A DNA stretch of 64,000 nucleotides from Diatrype stigma (Eukaryota > Ascomycota > Sordariomycetes > Xylariales > Diatrypaceae): the NCBI GenBank assembly GCA_022225965.2, contig JAKJXP020000054.1, positions 1 to 64,000 on the forward strand. The letters are read 5' to 3'. This document shows, in pieces, positions 58,987 through 64,000 of the stretch (position 1 is its first letter; every line of letters begins with the position of its first letter). The translations under genes were made by a program, and so were the position numbers. Below the pieces are notes generated by a model. That model searched no databases, was not told the origin of the DNA, and saw nothing but the letters and a program-made list of their open reading frames with translations.

Positions 58987-59597
58987 ATGCCAGCGACGAC
59001 AACCATGTTCCGCGCCGCCGCCCGTCCCGTCGCGTTCCAGCGATGGTCGGCGGCGGGCGCCCGTTCCGCGGGCCGAGCAGCCGGCCGACGATTCCAGAGC
59101 ACGTCGTCGTCGACCACGGCCGAGCAGCAGGCCCAGGTGCAGAAGAACTGGTTCAAGCGGATGTGGGACAGCCCTATCGGGCTGAAGACGGTGCACTTCT
59201 GGTGAGTTTCTCCCTCTCCTTCTCCCGCCTTTCCACAATCTCCTCCCTCCCTCCTCCCCCCTTTTCTCCCGCTAACGACTTCGTCACGTCCCACAGGGCC
59301 CCCGTGATGAAGTGGGCGCTCGTGCTAGCGGGGATTTCGGACTTCGCGCGCCCCGCCGAGAAGCTGTCGGTGACGCAGAACGCGGCGCTGACGGCCACGG
59401 GCATGATCTGGACGCGGTGGTGCTTCGTCATCACGCCGCAGAACCGCCTGCTCGCCGCCGTCAACTTCTTCCTCGCCGGCGTCGGCCTCACCCAGCTGGG
59501 CCGCATCGCCAGCTACCACCGCAACCTGAAGAGCGGCGCATCGGACGTGGCCGAAGAGGCCAAGGCCGAGGTCAAGGAGGTCGTTGGAAAGGCGTAA
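58987..59597 (+). CDS. Mitochondrial pyruvate carrier subunit (MPC2/MPC3 type)
   Basis: Exons 58987-59201 and 59297-59597 (GTGAGT donor, CCACAG acceptor) give 171 residues. A second ATG at 59005 (MFRAAARP) could also start the protein. The N-terminus is an Arg/Ala/Ser-rich mitochondrial presequence-like stretch (FRAAARPVAFQRW; RSAGRAAGRRFQS). The carrier core follows: WDSPIGLKTVHFWAPVMKW, LVLAGISDFARPAEKLSV, QNAALTATGMIWTRWCFVI, PQNRLLAAVNFFLAGVG and QLGRI. These are the conserved blocks of the inner-membrane MPC heterodimer that imports pyruvate into the matrix. The C-terminal tail is helical and charged (AEEAKAEVKEVVGKA). The intron falls in the conserved HFW codon. Confidence 0.94.
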
Positions 59598-60870
59598 GGG
59601 AGGGAAGCAGTAGATGTGGTGGTATAGCGGTGCGGTGTGGCGCGGTGCGTTACGTTGCGGGAGAAATGTAGCGAACAGAAGAAGCACCCGAGTGAATACG
59701 TTGGATTGCTGGAGACCTACCTATAGACGGACGGATGGACCTACGGACGATCGGCCGAGCGAACGGATAGCTGTGCAAAGAACACAAGTAATAGAGGGGG
59801 TAGGCGGAAGTAGACATGTATATGTACACTACGACACATACTACCGCCACCACCACCACCTTACTAGCTGCGAGACCAGCGCCAAACGTCAGAAGGGATG
59901 AACGGATGGATAGACGGATACATAGATGGAATGGGATGCACTCATTAGTTTACCTATGTACTTTATCGCGGTATCAAGGGGCCGGCGGGTGGCATTAACG
60001 GTTACACATTTCATTTCGTTACCAATCAGTCATATATAGAGGAATTCAATCAATGGTTTCGTTCAGTCAATCCAACCATCACAGTTCGTATGGGGTGCCA
60101 TCAATTATGTATTTCGTCATGTCATTTGATTTGCCTATTACATAACCCAGGCCAGCTTGACGAGCTGAATATCGAGGGTAGGTAACTCGGTGTGTACATA
60201 GGTATCATGAAGAATTAGTCAATAACAAATATCCGAGAGGGGAGAGTCTGTTGCCCCCCCTTCCAAAAATCGCTGTCCTGCGTTTCAAAATATCGATTCT
60301 CTATCCGGCTTCTTTTTCTACCATGCAAAAACGAAACAAGAAAATCGCTTTGGAAGAAGTAAGGTAGAAAACAGATAGATGTCTGAAACCCCATCGACCA
60401 TAGCGCGACATGTTGTTATTATACATATAGCCTTTCCTCCTTTCTCCTTTATTTGCATCGGTTCGTCACTCGCGTCGGATATGTGCTGGCTTGGCTGGCT
60501 GGTCACCGTAGCATTTCGTTCAAAACGCATCTAGAGAGCGGTCCGAAACCGAACGCCCAGGCTGCTGCAGTTGCGGCTAGGCACCTGGACGATGAGCGAA
60601 ACCGTGAGCTACTGCCTACGAGGCATGGAACTCATCCCGCCATGCCAAGGAAGCCTTTCTGGGAGGAAAGCGAGATCCGTTGTCCACAGTAGTCGCAGAC
60701 CTAGCCGCGACCACATCGGAATCACCACCAGCACCACCAGCACCGTCATTACCACTAGCACCAGCATTAGCACCAGCGCTAGGATGAGCAGCAGCAGCAG
60801 CAACAACAGTATCAGCTGCAGCACCCTCCACCCGTGGACCAGCAGGAACGGGGCGCTTCGCCGAATGGTC
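59598..60870. other. Intergenic region between convergent genes
   Basis: About 1.3 kb with the 3' regions of the MPC gene and the Chs4-like gene. It includes CAGCACCAC/AGCAGCAGC low-complexity sequence (about 60,725-60,810). Small frames there arise from the repeats. No gene is supported. Confidence 0.55.
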
Positions 60871-63800
60871 CTACATCACGGAGCATTCTCCTTCCTGCTG
60901 CTTGTTGCGGGTCATCGTGCTGCGCGAGATGCGCTCCCGCTGGCGGGGCGCCGTCCTGCCCGACCGCTTGAGATCTTCTAGCCTCTCGCGGGCCTGCGGG
61001 AAATCCTGGGCTGTGGTGAGGGAAGATAAAGCGTCAGTACAAACGATGCACACATATGCGTTATACAGACACGTACAGGCGGCAAGCTGAGAACAGGAGA
61101 CAGGGCAAAGGAAGAAGGACAGGAAAACAAAGGCAGAGAGATAAAACTTACCCGCAGCGCGCCAATACCACCTCTTAGCATCCTCTAGATTAGCCGGGAC
61201 GCCGATACCGACCTCCGTATAATAGCCCATGGCGTACTCGGCCTTGGCAAGTCCCGCCTGCGCAGCCTTGCGAGCCCATAGGTACGCCTCGGTATCGCTC
61301 TGCTGCAGGACGCCGTCGGCGCCCGTCAGGTACCAGCCGCTGAGGGCGAGCTCGCCCTGGTGTTCCTCCTGCTGGGCGGCGCGCGAGTACCACAGGATGG
61401 AGGCGCGGGGGTCGATGGGGCAGCCCAGCAGGCCGAACTCGTACACGCAGCCGAGGCGGAACTGGCTGAACTTGTAGCCCAGCTCGGCCGCCTGCTGGAA
61501 TAACTGCAGCGCGTAACCCTCGTCCCGCAGCACCGGGTCGTTGGGCCCCGCCGACTCGTACAGGAGCGCCAGTTCGTGCAGCGCGTGCGGGTTCTCCGCG
61601 TCGGCCCGCTCCGCCGCCCGCTTCAGCCACCCGATCGCCTCCCGCTTGTTCTTCTCCTGCCCCAGCAGACCCTTCAGCAGGATCATGCCCATCTTGTACA
61701 TCGCCGGGGTGTCCCCTAGTGTCGCGGATCGCTTGTACCACTGTATCGCTTTGGTCGGATCCTTGCGCGTGCCGCCTCCGTCGTCATTCCCGATTTCGCA
61801 GCATACCGCTGTCCGGTAGGCCGCCGCAGGGTGTCCCAATTTTGCGGCGGATTGGTACAATGTGAAGGCTTCCTTGCTGTCCGGCTCGTAACCCAACGCG
61901 CCTCGGCCCTGGCAGTCTGCCATGAAAAACATGGCATCGGCGTTCTGTGCGCTCACCAGCTTCTTCAATATCTTGTGGGCATCCATAACGTACCGCTCTC
62001 GGGACCGTGCTCGTGCCTTAGGGTCAGGCAGTCTCGGGACCAAGACGTCCGCCGCCTCTACTAACTTCTTCGCCAGTAACAGGGCTGACGCCTGATCGTT
62101 CGGGTTGTTCTTGATCACCGCGCGAAGCCGTTCCAGCTCCTCGACTGTGACCGGAGGTTGCTTGTTGGTAGGGGCTGGCGCTCCGGTCTGAGGTGGAGCT
62201 TGCGGTCGACCAAGAGCACCAGCTGCGGCAGCTGGCGGTGTGCCACCGTTGTAATTTCGAACCGGAGCTGGTTTATCATTTACACTGACCATGGAATTCT
62301 GCATCAAGCCCGGTCGTATAGGGGTTGGGTGTCCAGAGCCCGGTGTTCCAGAAGAATAGCTACCAGGACCTGCTGGCAGGCCTGGCCTTATAGGCGCAGG
62401 ATTGTTGGGCAAGCCATGGTCTACAGCTTGGCCATTGTAAGCCTGGAATCCACCAGGAGGAATGACCGGCATATCTGGAGCCATCTCGAATATCGCTGTC
62501 TGGGGTTCTCGCAGGTTCGGTTGCGACTTCGCCCGCGACACCTCCGGGAAACGAGCTGGGCCAGGCTGAGGCATGCCAGGCATAACTGGGCCAGGCTGTG
62601 GCACGCTAGCTTGGTGCGCTGGTCCTGGTCGCATATGCTGGTCAAATGAAGCCCGCGGCCCATGAGAAGGGATTGCATCGAAATCGGGTATATTGTTTGG
62701 CGCATGATTCGGTGGGGGATATTGTTCGCCACTCGCTCTCTGTTCGTCATAGTACGTGTCGTAAAACTCTCCATATTGCCCTCTAGCTGGCTCCTGGTCC
62801 CATGCCGGTTCTGGCTGAGGTACAAGTGGAGGCCCTTGTTCGAGGTATGCTCTCTGTGGCGGAACTCGGCCGCCTTGTGCTGTGCTAGGTCGAGGCGGGT
62901 GTCGTGGGCTACCAGACGGGGCGCTGGCCATGCGGGATGGAAATCCACCATCGTACATACCCATAGGCGAATCATTATTGGGCATCGTCATACTTCTTGG
63001 TGGAGGTCCGAACCCATTGCGTTCGGGCGACATGGGTCCATCGTATCCCTCATTTTGGTAGCCATAACCCTGGTCTTGCGGCGGCGGTCCTCTCCTCTGA
63101 TCGGGATACCCGTGTGGTTGCGGTCCACGTACACCGCCTCTCTGGCTATCCATCGATGGCCGACCATATTCGTCCATTGATGGTCTCGGCCCTCTTGCCG
63201 TGCCGGGGCTCTGGTGCGGCATCGGAGGCCGTCTTCCCCCATTGATATCCATACCACCCATGCGATCACTGATATCTTGGTCTTGGTCGAAATCGGGTCT
63301 TCTGCTCGGCCCGGGAAAAGAAGGGAAGGGACCAGCTTGTTCGTTCGGCGGTCCACGACGATTCACTGAGAACATTAGTTACCGAATTAGATTTGCCTAC
63401 TACACAGAAAGGGCAAGGGTAGGGTCATGCGGGCAGATAGGCAGGCAGAGCCTATTTCATCAACAAACGCACAATACTTACTATTTGGATTCATAGTTGC
63501 TGCACGATCTGAAGGACCAGGTCTACCTCTACCAGGAGGTGGATAGCCACGTCCAGGGCCTGGCGGTGCAGGACCACCTCGAGGGCCCCTCATTGGACCA
63601 CCACGACCACCAGGCGGAGGACGACCTCCTCTACCAGGACCATAAGGCCCGGGACCGCGTCCAGGACCAGGTGCTGGTCCGGGTCCGCCATACATATCCT
63701 GTTGAGGATAGCCTTGATCCGGGGGTGGTCTTCCTCTACCGTAACTCATTTCCTGCGGCGGTGAGCCAAAGTCCTGTTGTGCATATCCGCCATCGTACTG

Positions 63801-63956
63801 ATCGTATTCATAGCTATTGTATTCGTCGCCGTATGGCTCGTATTGTTGCTGTCTCGGTGGCGCATAACCAGGTCCCGGCCCTCCTCCTCTTCTCGGTGCA
63901 TGTTGCGGGCCCGGGTAAGGACGTTGTCCGGGATATCCACCACCGTTATATGCCAT
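60871..63956 (-). CDS. Skt5/Chs4-like Sel1-repeat chitin synthase regulator
   Basis: Three minus-strand exons are 63482-63956, 61152-63365 and 60871-61010 (GTAAGT donors twice, CAG acceptors), giving 942 residues. The start MAYNGGGYPGQRPYPGP has an in-frame ATG eight codons upstream that is possible. The first half is Pro/Gly/Gln/Tyr-rich and disordered. Sel1-like repeats follow at about 470-880: DAHKILKKLVSAQNADAMF, KLGHPAAAYRTAVCCEIG, KAIQWYKRSATLGDTPAMYK, AIGWLKRAAERADAENPHAL, ASILWYSRAAQQEEHQGELALSG and DAKRWYWRAA. The C-terminus ends GECSVM, a CaaX prenylation box. Sel1 repeats plus a terminal CaaX define Skt5/Chs4, which activates and localises chitin synthase at the plasma membrane and septa. 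The window ends 44 bases upstream of the start, so the promoter is mostly missing. Confidence 0.88.
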
Positions 63957-64000
63957 CTTGCTTGGTTGCGCTGTTACCAAAAGGAATGCGACCAGCTCCT

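Noticed and set aside
1..64000. tRNA, 5S rRNA or other RNA genes
   Set aside because: No convincing B-box, cloverleaf or 5S core was found by eye; a covariance-model scan would be needed to exclude them.

Overview
The window comes from a filamentous ascomycete, most likely a Sordariomycete. The genes have several short introns with GTRNGT donors, CTRAC-type branch sites and CAG/TAG acceptors. The proteins are conserved ascomycete housekeeping families. The sequence also carries a strong repeat-induced point mutation (RIP) landscape: GC-rich genes surround a 23 kb AT-rich island of dead transposons. All identifications come from reading translations by eye; no database search was run.

Left arm (1-35,100): the window opens inside a RIP-altered copy of a short inverted-repeat element. 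It is followed by a DUF7704-type membrane protein, a CFIm68/CPSF6-like mRNA cleavage factor (-), a 373 bp pogo/Fot1-like MITE, Sec61 gamma/SSS1, and a DCAF11/LEC14B-like WD40 protein (-). A second, better preserved 603 bp copy of the first element comes next, then a SET-domain lysine methyltransferase, Cbp4 (-), a DUF6594 membrane-protein gene that may be broken, an unrecognised ORF, and a sedoheptulose-/fructose-bisphosphatase (-). The arm ends with an IVY1-like protein, the nucleoporin Nup53 (-), an Fmp46-like thioredoxin-fold protein, a long disordered RRM-like protein, and the complex I subunit NDUFA2 (-).

AT-rich island (about 35,100-58,520): almost every remaining C lies in CpG or CpC, and coding frames are riddled with TAA/TAG. 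I resolve three layers. (1) A 9.5 kb Ty3/gypsy chromovirus lies on the minus strand (35,526-45,031), with 165 bp LTRs, a Y-x-N-N reverse transcriptase core, an integrase, a chromodomain and an extra ORF downstream of pol. (2) A RecQ-like helicase gene on the plus strand is split by a 6.1 kb Ty1/copia element (46,338-52,458). That element has 185 bp LTRs and a perfect AATTA target-site duplication, and the helicase frame resumes exactly at the duplication. (3) A DUF6589-family ORF on the minus strand (about 55.5-58.2 kb) is separated from the helicase by a roughly 430 bp TA-rich tandem array.

Right arm (58,520-64,000): a mitochondrial pyruvate carrier subunit (MPC2/3 type) and an Skt5/Chs4-like Sel1-repeat chitin-synthase regulator ending in a CaaX box (-).

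Functionally the genes are scattered housekeeping: ER translocation, nuclear pore, mRNA 3' processing, ubiquitin-ligase adaptor, respiratory chain, carbon metabolism and cell wall. There is no operon or metabolite cluster. The most unusual material is the inverted-repeat element family, the helicase/DUF6589 remnants, and the RIP-type lesions reaching genes outside the island.
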